DNA of 37,779 nt from assembly GCA_949282345.1 (NCBI GenBank), contig CASDOQ010000019.1, forward strand, positions 1 to 37,779. The letters are read 5' to 3'. Below, piece after piece: positions 8,599 to 17,161 of this stretch (the stretch's first letter is position 1; each line of letters begins with the position of its first letter). Source of the stretch: an uncultured bacterium (GTDB taxonomy: Bacteria; Bacillota; Clostridia; Oscillospirales; CAG-272). The notes below the pieces were generated by a model, which saw only the letters and a program-made list of their open reading frames with translations, searched no databases and was not told the DNA's origin. The translations under genes and the position numbers were made by a program.

Positions 8599-8997
8599 TT
8601 ACCAGACGAACGCGAGGACTTCGCCGCCCACGTTCTCTTTTCTTGCTTTCTTGTCGGTCATGATCCCACGGGAAGTGGAAACGATGGCAATGCCGAGCCC
8701 GTTCATGACGCGGGGCATATTTTCGCAGTCGGAGTAAATACGGAGACCGGGCTTGGAAACGCGGCGCAGACCGTGAATGACCTTCTGCTTGTTGGGGGCA
8801 TACTTCAGCGTAACACGGATGATGCCCTGCTTACCGTCTTCAACGATCTGATAGCTCTTGATATAGCCTTCGTTGAAAAGGATCTCGGCGATCGATTTTT
8901 TCAGATTGGATGCCGGAATGTCAACAGTTTCATGCTTCGCGTCGTTCGCGTTTCTGATTCTGGTGAGCATATCGGCGATGACATCGGAATTCTGCAT
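8599..8997 (-). CDS. rpsH: 30S ribosomal protein S8
   Basis: S8 binds the central domain of 16S rRNA and, in E. coli, represses translation of the spc operon. It has 132 residues starting [17 protein letters not shown]. It ends with the signature [20 protein letters not shown]. The 109-nt spacer before it is unusually long and can fold into two hairpins. Confidence 0.97.
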   Translation of the reverse strand: MQNSDVIADMLTRIRNANDAKHETVDIPASNLKKSIAEILFNEGYIKSYQIVEDGKQGIIRVTLKYAPNKQKVIHGLRRVSKPGLRIYSDCENMPRVMNGLGIAIVSTSRGIMTDKKARKENVGGEVLAFVW

Positions 8998-9106
8998 TGT
9001 TCATATCCTCCTTTATGCAAGTTCAAAATGCTTGCTGCCACGTCTGTGGCGGCTGACCGGTGGTAAAAGCCACTTGGCTTTCCTGCCGGTAGAAAAAGAG
9101 ATAAAG
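8998..9106 (-). promoter_or_regulatory. Structured rpsZ-rpsH spacer with two hairpins
   Basis: On the minus strand the first hairpin (9056-9090) pairs ACCGG with CCGGT outside and AAAGCC with GGCTTT inside around an AAGT loop. The second (9037-9050) pairs GCCAC with GTGGC around AGAC. The rpsH ribosome site AAGGAGGATATGAAC follows. S8 is a known spc-operon autoregulator in E. coli, so an S8-binding element is a reasonable guess, but I do not recognise a known S8 motif. Confidence 0.4.
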
Positions 9107-9292
9107 TTACCAGCTTGCCTTACGCACGCCGGGGATCTCACCGTTGTAGGCGAGTTCGCGGAAGCAGATACGGCAGATGCCGTACTTGCGCAGATACGCA
9201 TGGGGTCTGCCGCAGATCTTGCATCTGTTGTAAGCCCGGGTCGAATACTTCTGCGCGGCCTGCTGTTTCAGAATCATGGATTTTTTAGCCAT
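9107..9292 (-). CDS. rpsZ: 30S ribosomal protein S14, type Z (zinc)
   Basis: S14 completes the head of the small subunit. It has 61 residues, the short zinc form, with CKIC near residue 24 and CRIC near residue 40 and the motif [20 protein letters not shown]. The full-length zinc-free S14 is not in this window. It lies 12 nt after rplE. Confidence 0.97.
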   Translation of the reverse strand: MAKKSMILKQQAAQKYSTRAYNRCKICGRPHAYLRKYGICRICFRELAYNGEIPGVRKASW

Positions 9293-9304
9293 TCTTCATT
9301 CTCC

Positions 9305-9844
9305 TCATTTTGCAAAGGGCGCGCCCATCAGGGTCAGCAACTCTTTTGCTTCTTCATCGTTCTCTGCCGTGGTAACGAACACGATGTCCATACCGCGGAT
9401 CTTCTCGATCTTATCGTACTCGATTTCCGGGAAGATAAGCTGTTCCTTCAGGCCGAGGGCGTAGTTGCCTCTGCCGTCAAAGGCGTTCGGGTTGATTCCC
9501 TTGAAGTCACGGACACGAGGCAATGCAAAGTTGAAGAGACGATCCATGAATTCGTACATACGCTCACCGCGCAGAGTCACCTTCACACCGATCTTCATGC
9601 CCTCACGGATCTTGAAGTTGGAAACCGACTTCTTTGCATAGGTCGGAACCGCCTTCTGTCCGGAGATCAGGGAGATCTCGGAAATGACGGAATCGATGAC
9701 TTTGGAGTTCTCCTTGGCATCGCCGCAACCGACGTTGATAATGATCTTATCAAACTTCGGGATCTGCATCGGGCTCTTGTAGGAGAATTTCTTCATGAGT
9801 GCGGGAGCTACTTCGTTCTTGTAAAGTTCACTGTATCTTGACAT
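9305..9844 (-). CDS. rplE: 50S ribosomal protein L5
   Basis: L5 binds 5S rRNA and touches the P-site tRNA and S13. It has 179 residues. Blocks [39 protein letters not shown] and [20 protein letters not shown] are typical. It is 18 nt after rplX. Confidence 0.98.
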   Translation of the reverse strand: MSRYSELYKNEVAPALMKKFSYKSPMQIPKFDKIIINVGCGDAKENSKVIDSVISEISLISGQKAVPTYAKKSVSNFKIREGMKIGVKVTLRGERMYEFMDRLFNFALPRVRDFKGINPNAFDGRGNYALGLKEQLIFPEIEYDKIEKIRGMDIVFVTTAENDEEAKELLTLMGAPFAK

Positions 9845-9862
9845 TTTCTTTCACTCCTTTGC

Positions 9863-10192
9863 TCAGATTTTCGCGCCGCACTTGGCGCAAACACGCACTT
9901 TGACCTGGTTGCCGTCCTTATCGGTCTCAACCGAGTAGCGGACGCGAACGCCCTTGTCGCACGCGGGGCAAACGAGCTGAACCTTGGAAGCGTAAAACGC
10001 GCCCTCGGTCTCCACGATGCTACTGACGTCGCCCTGCTTGCGGGCCTTGTTGTGCTTTTTCACTTTGTTGACACCCTCGACCATGACCTTGCCTTCGCTC
10101 GGTGCAACTGCGAGAACCTTCCCGCGCGCTCCCTTGTCGTCGCCGGAGAGAACAACAACGAGATCGTCCTTCTTGATATGAAGCTTATTCAT
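9863..10192 (-). CDS. rplX: 50S ribosomal protein L24 with zinc-ribbon-like tail
   Basis: L24 is an early-assembly protein with a KOW domain (residues 3-40, LHIKKDDLVVVLSGDDKGAR). It has 109 residues. The C-terminal half has CPAC at about 75-78 and CAKC at about 103-106, which together look like a zinc ribbon. Similar four-cysteine tails occur in L24 of some clostridia. It is 15 nt after rplN. Confidence 0.96.
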   Translation of the reverse strand: MNKLHIKKDDLVVVLSGDDKGARGKVLAVAPSEGKVMVEGVNKVKKHNKARKQGDVSSIVETEGAFYASKVQLVCPACDKGVRVRYSVETDKDGNQVKVRVCAKCGAKI

Positions 10193-10207
10193 TCTCTGTT
10201 ACTCCTC

Positions 10208-10576
10208 TCACAGTACTTCCGGAGCCAGGGACAGGATCTTGGTGAAATCCTTATCGCGCAGCTCTCTGGCCACAGGCCCAAAAATACGGGTCCCTTTCGG
10301 GGTGTTATCATCCTTCAGGATAACGGCGGCGTTTTCGTCAAACTTCAGGTAAGAGCCATCCGCGCGGCGGACCCCCTTTACACTGCGAACCACGACAGCC
10401 TTGACCACGTCACCCTTCTTTACCATGCCGCCGGGCGCCGCCTTTTTGACGGACGCGACAACGACATCGCCGATGCCGGCGTACCGACGGGCAGAGCCGC
10501 CGATCACGCGAATGCACATCAGCTCTCTGGCGCCGGTATTGTCGGCAACCTTCATCAATGTCTGCTGCTGAATCAC
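10208..10576 (-). CDS. rplN: 50S ribosomal protein L14
   Basis: L14 forms subunit bridges with the 30S and binds the silencing factor RsfS in other bacteria. It has 122 residues, starting [20 protein letters not shown], with the [20 protein letters not shown] block near the end. It is 58 nt after rpsQ, one of the longer spacers in the operon; I saw no clear structure there. Confidence 0.98.
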   Translation of the reverse strand: MIQQQTLMKVADNTGARELMCIRVIGGSARRYAGIGDVVVASVKKAAPGGMVKKGDVVKAVVVRSVKGVRRADGSYLKFDENAAVILKDDNTPKGTRIFGPVARELRDKDFTKILSLAPEVL

Positions 10577-10634
10577 TTACGTTTCCTCCTGTCTTCGGCA
10601 AGCTTTTTGACCTGCCTACTGTTAATGTTGAAAC

Positions 10635-10892
10635 TTATTTCGCTTTCTCGATGATCTCAACCAGACGCCACCGCTTCGTAGCGGAGAGCGGTCTCGTTTC
10701 CATCACGGAAATCTTGTCGCCAACAGTGCAGGCATTGTTTTCATCATGGACGTGGATCTTCGTGGTGTGCTTCAGGATCTTGCCGTACTTGGGGTGCCGG
10801 ACATTATCCTCGATCGCAACGACCACCGTCTTGTCCATCTTCGTGCTGATGACTTTGCCCACTCTGGTCTTTCTCAGATTACGTTCAGTCAT
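10635..10892 (-). CDS. rpsQ: 30S ribosomal protein S17
   Basis: S17 is an OB-fold 16S rRNA binder. It has 85 residues starting [16 protein letters not shown], with the blocks [12 protein letters not shown] and [20 protein letters not shown]. An ATG six codons upstream (10910) is possible, but GAGGTGG lies 6-7 nt before the ATG at 10892, and the shorter form fits the family. It is 14 nt after rpmC. Confidence 0.96.
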   Translation of the reverse strand: MTERNLRKTRVGKVISTKMDKTVVVAIEDNVRHPKYGKILKHTTKIHVHDENNACTVGDKISVMETRPLSATKRWRLVEIIEKAK

Positions 10893-10906
10893 TTCTTTCC
10901 ACCTCT

Positions 10907-11095
10907 TCAAACATTCTTCTCGCGCAGGACAGTCATAACGCGTGCGATGTCGTGTCTGACCTCGGGGATCTTATGAGGATTGTCGAGCTGATTGATCGCA
11001 TGCTGGAAGCGGAGATTGAATAATTCGCTTTTCAGTTCGCTGAGCTTCTTTTCAAGCTGCTCGTTCGTCAGCTCTCTGAGTTCTTTTACTTTCAC
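10907..11095 (-). CDS. rpmC: 50S ribosomal protein L29
   Basis: L29 is a small two-helix protein near the exit tunnel that helps dock SRP and trigger factor. It has 62 residues, starting [18 protein letters not shown] and containing the signature [19 protein letters not shown]. It is 3 nt after rplP and probably coupled to it. Confidence 0.97.
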   Translation of the reverse strand: MKVKELRELTNEQLEKKLSELKSELFNLRFQHAINQLDNPHKIPEVRHDIARVMTVLREKNV

Positions 11096-11098
11096 GGC

Positions 11099-11530
11099 TT
11101 ATTCCTCCACTGCTTCTGCCGCGTCCTCGCGGGTCACGAACTTGCACTTGATCGGCAGTTTGTGCATGGCGAGACGCATAGCTTCTCTGGCCGTCTCTTC
11201 CGTAACTCCGTCCATTTCGAAGAGAACACGGCCGGGTTTCACAACGGACACCCAGTACTCCGGGCTACCTTTACCGGAACCCATACGGGTCTCGGCCGGC
11301 TTTTCGGTGACCGGCTTATCCGGGAAGATCTTGATCCATACCTGACCGCCACGCTTGGTATAACGGGTCATAGCAATACGGGCAGCCTCGATCTGGTTGC
11401 TCTTGATCCAGGCGGGTTCGAGTGCGACGAGACCGTAAGAGCCGAACGTCAGCGTGTTTCCACGGCTGGCCTTGCCCTTCATACGGCCGCGCTGAACGCG
11501 TCTGTACTTTACTCTCTTAGGCATTAACAT
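11099..11530 (-). CDS. rplP: 50S ribosomal protein L16
   Basis: L16 helps place the A-site tRNA. It has 143 residues starting [20 protein letters not shown], a standard start. The central [18 protein letters not shown] block is intact. Its ATG shares one base with the rpsC stop (TAATG), so the pair is coupled. Confidence 0.97.
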   Translation of the reverse strand: MLMPKRVKYRRVQRGRMKGKASRGNTLTFGSYGLVALEPAWIKSNQIEAARIAMTRYTKRGGQVWIKIFPDKPVTEKPAETRMGSGKGSPEYWVSVVKPGRVLFEMDGVTEETAREAMRLAMHKLPIKCKFVTREDAAEAVEE

Positions 11531-12303
11531 TATTTCGTGCCCTCCTCTGCTCTTCTGTGGTCAAAGCGGCGGGGACCTCTGCCATCACCGGCACCACCGG
11601 GGCGGCGGTTGTTGTTGCCGGGGCGGCGGGGACGTCTTTCGGTGCGGTCGGTCCGTTCTGCACGGGCCGCGCTCTCGGCAAGGACCTCACCTTTGTAGAT
11701 CCAAACCTTAATGCCGATCTTACCGTAGGTGGTGTTGGCTTCCCAGAAACCGTACTCGATATCGGCGCGGATCGTCTGCAGCGGAATGGTACCTTCGTGG
11801 TAGTGCTCGGTACGCGCGATTTCCGCGCCGCCAAGACGGCCGTTGCAGTTGATCTTGATCCCCTTGGCGCCGAGGCGCATGGTACGGCCGATAGCCTGCT
11901 TCATGGCGCGACGGAACGAGGTACGCTTTTCGAGCTGAGCCGCAATGCTCTCGGCAACGAGCTGCGCATTGAGGTCAGGGTTCCGGATCTCCACGACGTT
12001 CACGACGACCGGACGGCCGACCATGGCCTCCAGCTCCGTGCGGAGCTTTTCGATCTCCACGCCGCCGCGGCCGATGACCATACCGGGCTTCGCGCAATGA
12101 ACGAACACGCGGACGCGGCTCTTATCGCGCTCGATCTCGAACTTCGGGCAGCCGGCAGCCTGAAGCTTCTTCTTCAGGTATTCTCTGATATTGTAGTCAG
12201 ACACGATCAGGTCGCCCATTTCCTGCTTGGAAGAGATCCATCTCGAATCCCAGGGCTTGATGACGCCGACACGCATACCGTGCGGATTTACTTTCTGTCC
12301 CAT
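11530..12303 (-). CDS. rpsC: 30S ribosomal protein S3 with Arg/Gly-rich tail
   Basis: S3 lines the mRNA entry site and has helicase-assisting basic residues. It has 257 residues. The KH domain (about 40-110) carries [13 protein letters not shown], the GxxG RNA-binding loop in a form with Gly-Arg-Gly-Gly. The C-terminal domain ends near residue 213. A basic, Arg/Gly/Asn/Pro-rich tail of about 40 residues follows, longer than in Bacillus. One base separates it from rplV. Confidence 0.97.
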   Translation of the reverse strand: MGQKVNPHGMRVGVIKPWDSRWISSKQEMGDLIVSDYNIREYLKKKLQAAGCPKFEIERDKSRVRVFVHCAKPGMVIGRGGVEIEKLRTELEAMVGRPVVVNVVEIRNPDLNAQLVAESIAAQLEKRTSFRRAMKQAIGRTMRLGAKGIKINCNGRLGGAEIARTEHYHEGTIPLQTIRADIEYGFWEANTTYGKIGIKVWIYKGEVLAESAARAERTDRTERRPRRPGNNNRRPGGAGDGRGPRRFDHRRAEEGTK

Positions 12304-12304
12304 A

Positions 12305-12646
12305 TCAGCCGACCTCCTTTTCCTTGACTGCCATCGTCACATGGCTGGTTCTTTTCAGAATCCTGAATGCTCTTCCCTGCGCGCGCGGCATCACTCTCTT
12401 GAGAGTCGGGCCGGGGCAGACAAAGCACTCGGAGATATACAGGTTGTTTGCGTTCATGTTGAAGTTATGCTCCGCATTCGCAACCGCGCTCTTCAGCAGT
12501 TTGATCAAGGGCTCGGAGGCACTCTTCGGCGTGTTCTCGAGGATCGCCATAGCGGTGCCGGTATCCTTGCCGCGGATCAGGTCGAGCACGATCTTGACCT
12601 TGCGCGGAGAAATTCTGATATACTTCAGATAAGCCTTCGCTTCCAT
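12305..12646 (-). CDS. rplV: 50S ribosomal protein L22
   Basis: L22 sends a beta-hairpin into the peptide exit tunnel. It has 113 residues. The core has [20 protein letters not shown], and the hairpin tip region is [17 protein letters not shown], the site of macrolide-resistance changes in other bacteria. No insertion is seen at the tip. It is 18 nt after rpsS. Confidence 0.97.
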   Translation of the reverse strand: MEAKAYLKYIRISPRKVKIVLDLIRGKDTGTAMAILENTPKSASEPLIKLLKSAVANAEHNFNMNANNLYISECFVCPGPTLKRVMPRAQGRAFRILKRTSHVTMAVKEKEVG

Positions 12647-12664
12647 TTTTCAGATCTGCTCCTT

Positions 12665-12946
12665 TCAGTTCCCGTTATTGGAGGTCTTGGAACCCGCGTG
12701 ACCCTTGAAGGTACGGGTGGGGGCGAACTCGCCCAGTTTGTGACCTACCATATCTTCAGTGATATACACCGGAACGTGCTTGCGCCCGTCGTGAACCGCG
12801 ATCGTATGCCCGACGAAATCCGGAAAAACGGTGGAGGCGCGAGACCATGTCTTGACAACACTCTTTTCGCCTTTTTCGTTCATGGCAACAATCTTATTAT
12901 AGAGTTCCACTTTCACATAAGGCGCTTTTTTCAAGCTTCTGCTCAT
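12665..12946 (-). CDS. rpsS: 30S ribosomal protein S19
   Basis: S19 is a head protein that partners S13. It has 93 residues. It starts [19 protein letters not shown] and has the signature [20 protein letters not shown] and [14 protein letters not shown]. It is 18 nt after rplB. Confidence 0.98.
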   Translation of the reverse strand: MSRSLKKAPYVKVELYNKIVAMNEKGEKSVVKTWSRASTVFPDFVGHTIAVHDGRKHVPVYITEDMVGHKLGEFAPTRTFKGHAGSKTSNNGN

Positions 12947-12964
12947 ACTCTTGTCTCCTTCCGC

Positions 12965-13795
12965 TTATTTCGCATTTCTGCGCTTCACAATGAATTTATC
13001 AGTCCGGGCCTTGCGGTCTCTGGTCTTATAACCAAGCGCCGGCTTGCCCCACGGGGTCACAGGGCCGGGACGTCCGACCGGGGACTTACCTTCACCACCG
13101 CCGTGCGGGTGATCGCAGGGGTTCATGACAGAACCGCGGACCGTCGGGCGGATGCCCTTATGACGGGTCTTACCGGCCTTACCGAGCTTCACCGTGTCAT
13201 GCTCGATGTTGCCGACCTGTCCAATCGTGGCCTTGCAGTCCAGACGGACGATGCGGACTTCGCCGGAGGGCAGGCGGACCTGCGCCACACCGTTCTCCTT
13301 GGCCATCAGCTGGGCTGCGGCGCCGGCGGAACGGACAAGCTGTGCGCCCTTGCCGGGATAGAGCTCGATGTTGTTGATAAAGGTACCGACCGGGATGTTT
13401 GCGATCGGGAGCGTGTTACCGACCTTGATATCGGCATCGGCGCCCGAGTAGATGACGTCGCCCGTACGGAGACCGTCGCTGGCGATGACGTAGTTCTTCT
13501 TGCCGTCCTCGTGCTGCAGGAGCGCGATATACGCGGTACGGTTCGGGTCGTATTCAACGCCGACGACCGTCGCGGGAGAGGCGTTCTTGCGCTCAAAGTC
13601 GATCACACGGTATTTCTGTCTGTTCCCGCCGCCCTTATGACGAACGGTGATCTTACCGTAGCTGTTGCGGCCCGCGTGCTTCTTCTTGACAGCGAGAAGC
13701 GACTTTTCAGGCTCAAACTTGGTGACTTCCTCGAAGGAAGGCGCCGACATATTTCTGCGGGACGGAGTAGTAGGATTATACTTTACGGTTGCCAT
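12965..13795 (-). CDS. rplB: 50S ribosomal protein L2
   Basis: L2 is needed for subunit joining and peptidyl transferase activity. It has 276 residues. [17 protein letters not shown] is present near residue 55. The conserved C-terminal loop [20 protein letters not shown] includes the functionally important His. It ends in [12 protein letters not shown]. It is 15 nt after rplW. Confidence 0.98.
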   Translation of the reverse strand: MATVKYNPTTPSRRNMSAPSFEEVTKFEPEKSLLAVKKKHAGRNSYGKITVRHKGGGNRQKYRVIDFERKNASPATVVGVEYDPNRTAYIALLQHEDGKKNYVIASDGLRTGDVIYSGADADIKVGNTLPIANIPVGTFINNIELYPGKGAQLVRSAGAAAQLMAKENGVAQVRLPSGEVRIVRLDCKATIGQVGNIEHDTVKLGKAGKTRHKGIRPTVRGSVMNPCDHPHGGGEGKSPVGRPGPVTPWGKPALGYKTRDRKARTDKFIVKRRNAK

Positions 13796-13810
13796 TTCCT
13801 TTCCTCCTTA

Positions 13811-14104
13811 TCAGTTCATGCTGTCAAAGAAGGCAATCGTCTTGGAATCTTCCTTCAGAAGAACGATCGCTTTCTTCCACGCGCTGGTAAAGCCGGTATG
13901 CACGCCGAGGCGTTTCGGCTTTTTCTTCATATTCAGGGTGTTGACCGCGGCGACCTGAACGCCGAACATGGCCTCAACCGCCGCGGCGATCTCCGCCTTG
14001 GTGGCATCCGCGGCAACGCAGAAAGTGTAACGCTTTTCCGCAACGCCGGCCATAGCCTTTTCGTTGATCAGGGGCTTCACGATAACATTCTCAAGGTTTT
14101 TCAT
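13811..14104 (-). CDS. rplW: 50S ribosomal protein L23
   Basis: L23 sits at the tunnel exit and is the docking site for trigger factor and SRP. It has 97 residues starting MKNLENVIVKPLINEKAM, with KKPKRLGVHTGFTSAWKKAI later. The open frame continues upstream into rplD but those residues are not L23. The ATG overlaps the rplD stop (TGATG), indicating coupling. Confidence 0.97.
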   Translation of the reverse strand: MKNLENVIVKPLINEKAMAGVAEKRYTFCVAADATKAEIAAAVEAMFGVQVAAVNTLNMKKKPKRLGVHTGFTSAWKKAIVLLKEDSKTIAFFDSMN

Positions 14105-14727
14105 CAGGCATAGACCTCCTCGATCTTCTTGACCGCAGCTTCCGCCACGATGAGCGTATCGCAATCCAGGATGTCGTAGGTGCAGATGGCGTTGCATACC
14201 GCGGTTCTGACACCGGGGATATTGGCAAAGCTCTTCACGACGACAGCGTCGACTTCCGGCAGAACGACGAGCGTCTTCTTGCCGGCTTCCAGAGCCTTGA
14301 GCATATCGGCCATCGCGCGGGTCTTGTATTCCGCCGCCGTGATGGCGTCCACAACGATCATTTCACCGGCGGCCACCTTAGAAGAAAACGCGCTGAACAG
14401 TGCGGCTCTCTTAGCTTTGCGGTTCATCTCAATGCGATAGGTGCGGGGCTTGGGGCCGAGGGCGATACCGCCGTGGACCCACTGAGGAGAACGGGTGGAA
14501 CCCTGTCTGGCCCGGCCGGTCCCCTTCTGCTTCCAGGGCTTTTTACCGCCGCCGGAGACCTCACTGCGGGTGAGGGTCGACTGCGTGCCCTGACGCTGAT
14601 TCATAAGATAGGCTCTGACTGCGGCGTGGAGGAGCGCTTCGTTGACCGTTGCGCCGAACACCTTGTCAGACAGCTCAATGGAACCGACTTCCGCGCCGGC
14701 CATATTCAAAACTTTCATAGTAGGCAT
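14104..14727 (-). CDS. rplD: 50S ribosomal protein L4
   Basis: L4 lines the exit tunnel and in E. coli represses its own operon through the S10 leader. It has 207 residues. The tunnel loop block GGGKKPWKQKGTGRARQGST and RSPQWVHGGIALGPKPRTY are intact. It is 18 nt after rplC and overlaps rplW by one base. Confidence 0.98.
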   Translation of the reverse strand: MPTMKVLNMAGAEVGSIELSDKVFGATVNEALLHAAVRAYLMNQRQGTQSTLTRSEVSGGGKKPWKQKGTGRARQGSTRSPQWVHGGIALGPKPRTYRIEMNRKAKRAALFSAFSSKVAAGEMIVVDAITAAEYKTRAMADMLKALEAGKKTLVVLPEVDAVVVKSFANIPGVRTAVCNAICTYDILDCDTLIVAEAAVKKIEEVYA

Positions 14728-14745
14728 CGTGTGTTCCTCCTTCCG

Positions 14746-15378
14746 TTATGCTTTCACCGAATCACGGATAAAGACGATTCCGCCCTTGGCACCGGGAACG
14801 GCGCCCTTGACCGCGATCAGGTTGTTGGCGGCATCGACCTTCACGACGGCAAGATTCAGGATCGTGACCTGTTCGTTACCGTACTGGCCGGCCATTTTCT
14901 TGTTCTTGTAAACGCGGGAAGGCGTAGAGTTTGCGCCCATGGAACCGACCTGACGGTGGATCGGACCGGTGCCGTGCGTCATACGAAGGATGTGGTGATT
15001 CCACCGCTTGACAGCGCCGGTATAGCCGCGGCCTTTCGTGATCCCGGTAATGTCGACCTTTTCGCCGGCGGCGAAGGTATCGGCAGAGACCACATCGCCA
15101 ACGCTGTACGCGCTGCAATCCGCAAGGCGGAATTCCTTCAGATGTCTCTTTGCACCGAGCCCGGCCTTCTTCAGGTGGCCGAGTTCCGCTTTCGTGAGAA
15201 CCTTTTCTCTGCAATCGTCAAAGCTGAGCTGCAGAGCTTCATACCCATCGTTTTCCACGGTCTTCTTCTGCGCGATGGCGCAGGGGCCCGCTTCGATCAG
15301 GGTGACGGGGATGACATTTCCGACTTCATCGAAGATCTGGGTCATGCCCAGCTTCTTTCCGATAATGCCTTTTTTCAT
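14746..15378 (-). CDS. rplC: 50S ribosomal protein L3
   Basis: L3 is an early-assembly protein reaching the peptidyl transferase centre. It has 210 residues. It begins MKKGIIGKKLGMTQIFDEVG. The active-centre loop HRQVGSMGANSTPSRVYKNK is present, including the Gln that is methylated in other bacteria. It follows rpsJ after a 104-nt structured spacer. Confidence 0.98.
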   Translation of the reverse strand: MKKGIIGKKLGMTQIFDEVGNVIPVTLIEAGPCAIAQKKTVENDGYEALQLSFDDCREKVLTKAELGHLKKAGLGAKRHLKEFRLADCSAYSVGDVVSADTFAAGEKVDITGITKGRGYTGAVKRWNHHILRMTHGTGPIHRQVGSMGANSTPSRVYKNKKMAGQYGNEQVTILNLAVVKVDAANNLIAVKGAVPGAKGGIVFIRDSVKA

Positions 15379-15482
15379 TTTTCCTCCATAGTTATTGGTT
15401 GACGCTTTGAATTTTCCGATATGCGGAACGCCAACTTGACCACAAGGATGTGGTGGGAAAACTTTTGAATCGGGGAAAGCGA
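15379..15482 (-). promoter_or_regulatory. Structured rpsJ-rplC spacer
   Basis: This is a 104-nt spacer in a tight operon. On the minus strand AGTTTTCC (15463-15456) can pair with GGAAAATT (15417-15410), enclosing a perfect 6-bp hairpin ACCACA-TCCT-TGTGGT (15454-15439). The rplC ribosome site TATGGAGGAAAAA follows. There is no T-run, so it is not a terminator. It may be a binding site for a ribosomal protein or a processing site. Confidence 0.4.
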
Positions 15483-15791
15483 TTATGCCTTCACTTCGAT
15501 CTCAACGCCGGCCGGCAGTTCAAGGCTCATCAGGGCTTCAACGGTCTTGGCCTGAGGATTCTTGATGTCAACGAGACGCTTGTGGGTCCGGGATTCGAAC
15601 TGTTCACGGCTATCCTTGTACTTATGGACGGCGCGCAGGATCGTGACGACTTCACGTTCGGTGGGAAGCGGGATCGGCCCCGAGACGGCGCTACCGTTTC
15701 TCTTTGCGACCTCCACGACCTTTGCCGCCGCGGCGTCAACCAGCGTGTGATCATAGCTCTTCAGACGGACTCTGATTTTTGCGTTTGCCAT
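15483..15791 (-). CDS. rpsJ: 30S ribosomal protein S10
   Basis: S10 is a head protein, and as NusE it also takes part in transcription antitermination. It has 102 residues starting [20 protein letters not shown]. The blocks [20 protein letters not shown] and [16 protein letters not shown] are typical. An AGGAGG site lies 8 nt before the ATG. The open frame runs further upstream but without family similarity. It is the first gene of the operon; no tuf or fusA precedes it here. Confidence 0.98.
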   Translation of the reverse strand: MANAKIRVRLKSYDHTLVDAAAAKVVEVAKRNGSAVSGPIPLPTEREVVTILRAVHKYKDSREQFESRTHKRLVDIKNPQAKTVEALMSLELPAGVEIEVKA

Positions 15792-16014
15792 TTGTTTTTC
15801 CTCCTTCATTGATTTGAAGGGCTGTCTCGCTTCACACCCTGCCGTGCGTTTCTTCATCCTTCTGAAATAAACCCGCATCGCCGGGAGGCGATCCGGTACG
15901 GCAAGACGGTATGTTCCTACACCATACAAACTCGACTGCGCCCGTTTAACGGACATACTCCGCGGAAGTTACCCGCCCAAGGTTGACGGCAATCTCCCGT
16001 TTCATCGCATACCA
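15792..16014 (-). promoter_or_regulatory. S10 operon leader
   Basis: This is an untranslated leader of about 220 nt between the promoter and rpsJ. Small hairpins are visible: ATCGCC-TCCC-GGCGAT (15892-15877) and GTATG/CATAC (15927-15909). E. coli controls this operon by L4 binding to the leader; I do not see a match I would call the same element. No obvious intrinsic terminator is present, so attenuation is not evident. Confidence 0.4.
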
Positions 16015-16020
16015 CGGGTT

Positions 16021-16049
16021 ATTATATCTTATATTGATTTGAATTGCAA
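16021..16049 (-). promoter_or_regulatory. Promoter of the S10-spc-alpha operon
   Basis: On the minus strand the -35 box is TTGCAA (16049-16044) and the -10 box is TATAAT (16026-16021), with a 17-nt AT-rich spacer, a near-consensus sigma-A promoter. The region upstream of -35 is A/T-rich (16050-16110), as expected of an UP element on a strong ribosomal promoter. It is the only strong promoter I see for the 31 genes. Confidence 0.85.
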
Positions 16050-16185
16050 GTCTTTGTTTCCATCTTTTCCAAAAAAGTTCCGTAGAAATTTTTAGATTTT
16101 TTCTAATTAATTTTGTGCATATTGTACACAATTCCCGAAAGGGTAGAAAAAGGAAAATGGATACATTTTGTTCACATTTAAGAGG

Positions 16186-16191
16186 TACAAT
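16186..16191 (+). promoter_or_regulatory. Possible -10 box for the membrane protein-polA pair
   Basis: TACAAT lies about 110 nt before the 16301 start codon, in the divergent region opposite the S10 promoter. No good -35 box is found at 16-18 nt, so this is weak. The stretch between 16050 and 16300 holds no gene; it also contains the near-palindrome ATTGTACACAAT (16121-16132), which could be an operator. Confidence 0.3.
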
Positions 16192-16300
16192 AGAAAAGAA
16201 GAAAGTGCGCGTGATACGCGACGCAGGCCGTGCCCTTCCTCCCTCGGTTCTCCTCTTGCCGGGTGGGGCGGCCCTTATATTATACAAAAGGAAGAAAACC

Positions 16301-17161
16301 ATGAAGAACAAAACCCAGAAAATCCATCTGATCTTCATCCTCTCTGCCGTGCTGTACGCCATTGCCGTCACGATACTGCGTAGCATTGCCCTCTTTTTGC
16401 ATTTTGAACCCGGCAGTGATTATTACAGCAACCCCACGCTGGCAGTGGCTTTTTCGGCGCTTCTCCTTCTTTTTACGGTGCTCTGCCTCGTCTTCTCGCG
16501 CGAATTGCGTGAGTTTTTTGTCGTCACGGCCGAGTACCGCGATATGCCCACGCTCTTTTCCTCGGCTTTTGCGGCAGTTGTCATGCTCTTTTTGGGAGTG
16601 AGTCTATTTTTGAAGATCGACCCCGGCGTGCCGGCCGCCTCGGTGCTGGCGGTACTCTCTGCCTGCGCCGCCCTCGGCAGTACCGTCTATTTTCTCTGCC
16701 GCATCTTTACCCGGAACACCCAAAGCGTACCGATGGCCATGCTGGCCCTCTTCCCCTCCGCGCTCGGGATCCTCTATGCTTTCTACTTTTATTTCGAACG
16801 CGAAATGATGATCAACAATCCGCACAAACGCTTGGCCTGCGTTTCGCTTTTCCTCGTCTGTTTCCTCTTTCTTTCCGAGAGCCGCATTGCGCTCGGACGG
16901 AGTCGCTGGTCGCTCACGACCTGCCTGACTCTCCTGACGATGGTCTTCTGCGCATCGCTTTCTCTCCCCAACCTGATCTACCACGCCGTGAACGGAGAAC
17001 CTCTCCTTTCCGACACGGTAACGGATTTCGCGTTTTTTGCCTTCTTCCTCTTTGCCGCGGCACGTGCCACGGCCGTCTTTTCCGCCGCGCGGTATGAAAG
17101 AACAGAGGAATTCCGCTATGCGACGAAGGATGCCGCCGACGCGGGCGAAGGAGAGGAATGA
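16301..17161 (+). CDS. Polytopic membrane protein of unknown function
   Basis: I do not recognise this 286-residue protein. It has about seven or eight hydrophobic segments from residue 8 to about 260, separated by short charged loops, and an acidic, charged C-terminus (ATKDAADAGEGEE). There is no signal peptide beyond the first membrane segment and no obvious catalytic motif. The start was chosen at 16301, behind AGGAAG and before MKNKTQKIHLIF; the open frame extends further upstream but reads as non-coding. Its stop overlaps the polA start, so the two genes are transcribed together and probably coupled, though no functional link to DNA polymerase I is known to me. Confidence 0.85.
   Translation: MKNKTQKIHLIFILSAVLYAIAVTILRSIALFLHFEPGSDYYSNPTLAVAFSALLLLFTVLCLVFSRELREFFVVTAEYRDMPTLFSSAFAAVVMLFLGVSLFLKIDPGVPAASVLAVLSACAALGSTVYFLCRIFTRNTQSVPMAMLALFPSALGILYAFYFYFEREMMINNPHKRLACVSLFLVCFLFLSESRIALGRSRWSLTTCLTLLTMVFCASLSLPNLIYHAVNGEPLLSDTVTDFAFFAFFLFAAARATAVFSAARYERTEEFRYATKDAADAGEGEE

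Noticed and set aside
12227..14113. Very long open frame (628 codons) on the plus strand opposite rplV to rplW
   Set aside because: It lies antisense to six well-conserved ribosomal genes, has no ribosome site and no family likeness; GC-rich antisense frames stay open by codon bias.
15946..16005. 19-codon leader peptide in the S10 leader ([19 protein letters not shown])
   Set aside because: No Shine-Dalgarno, only about 9 nt after the expected transcription start, no run of regulatory codons and no terminator behind it.
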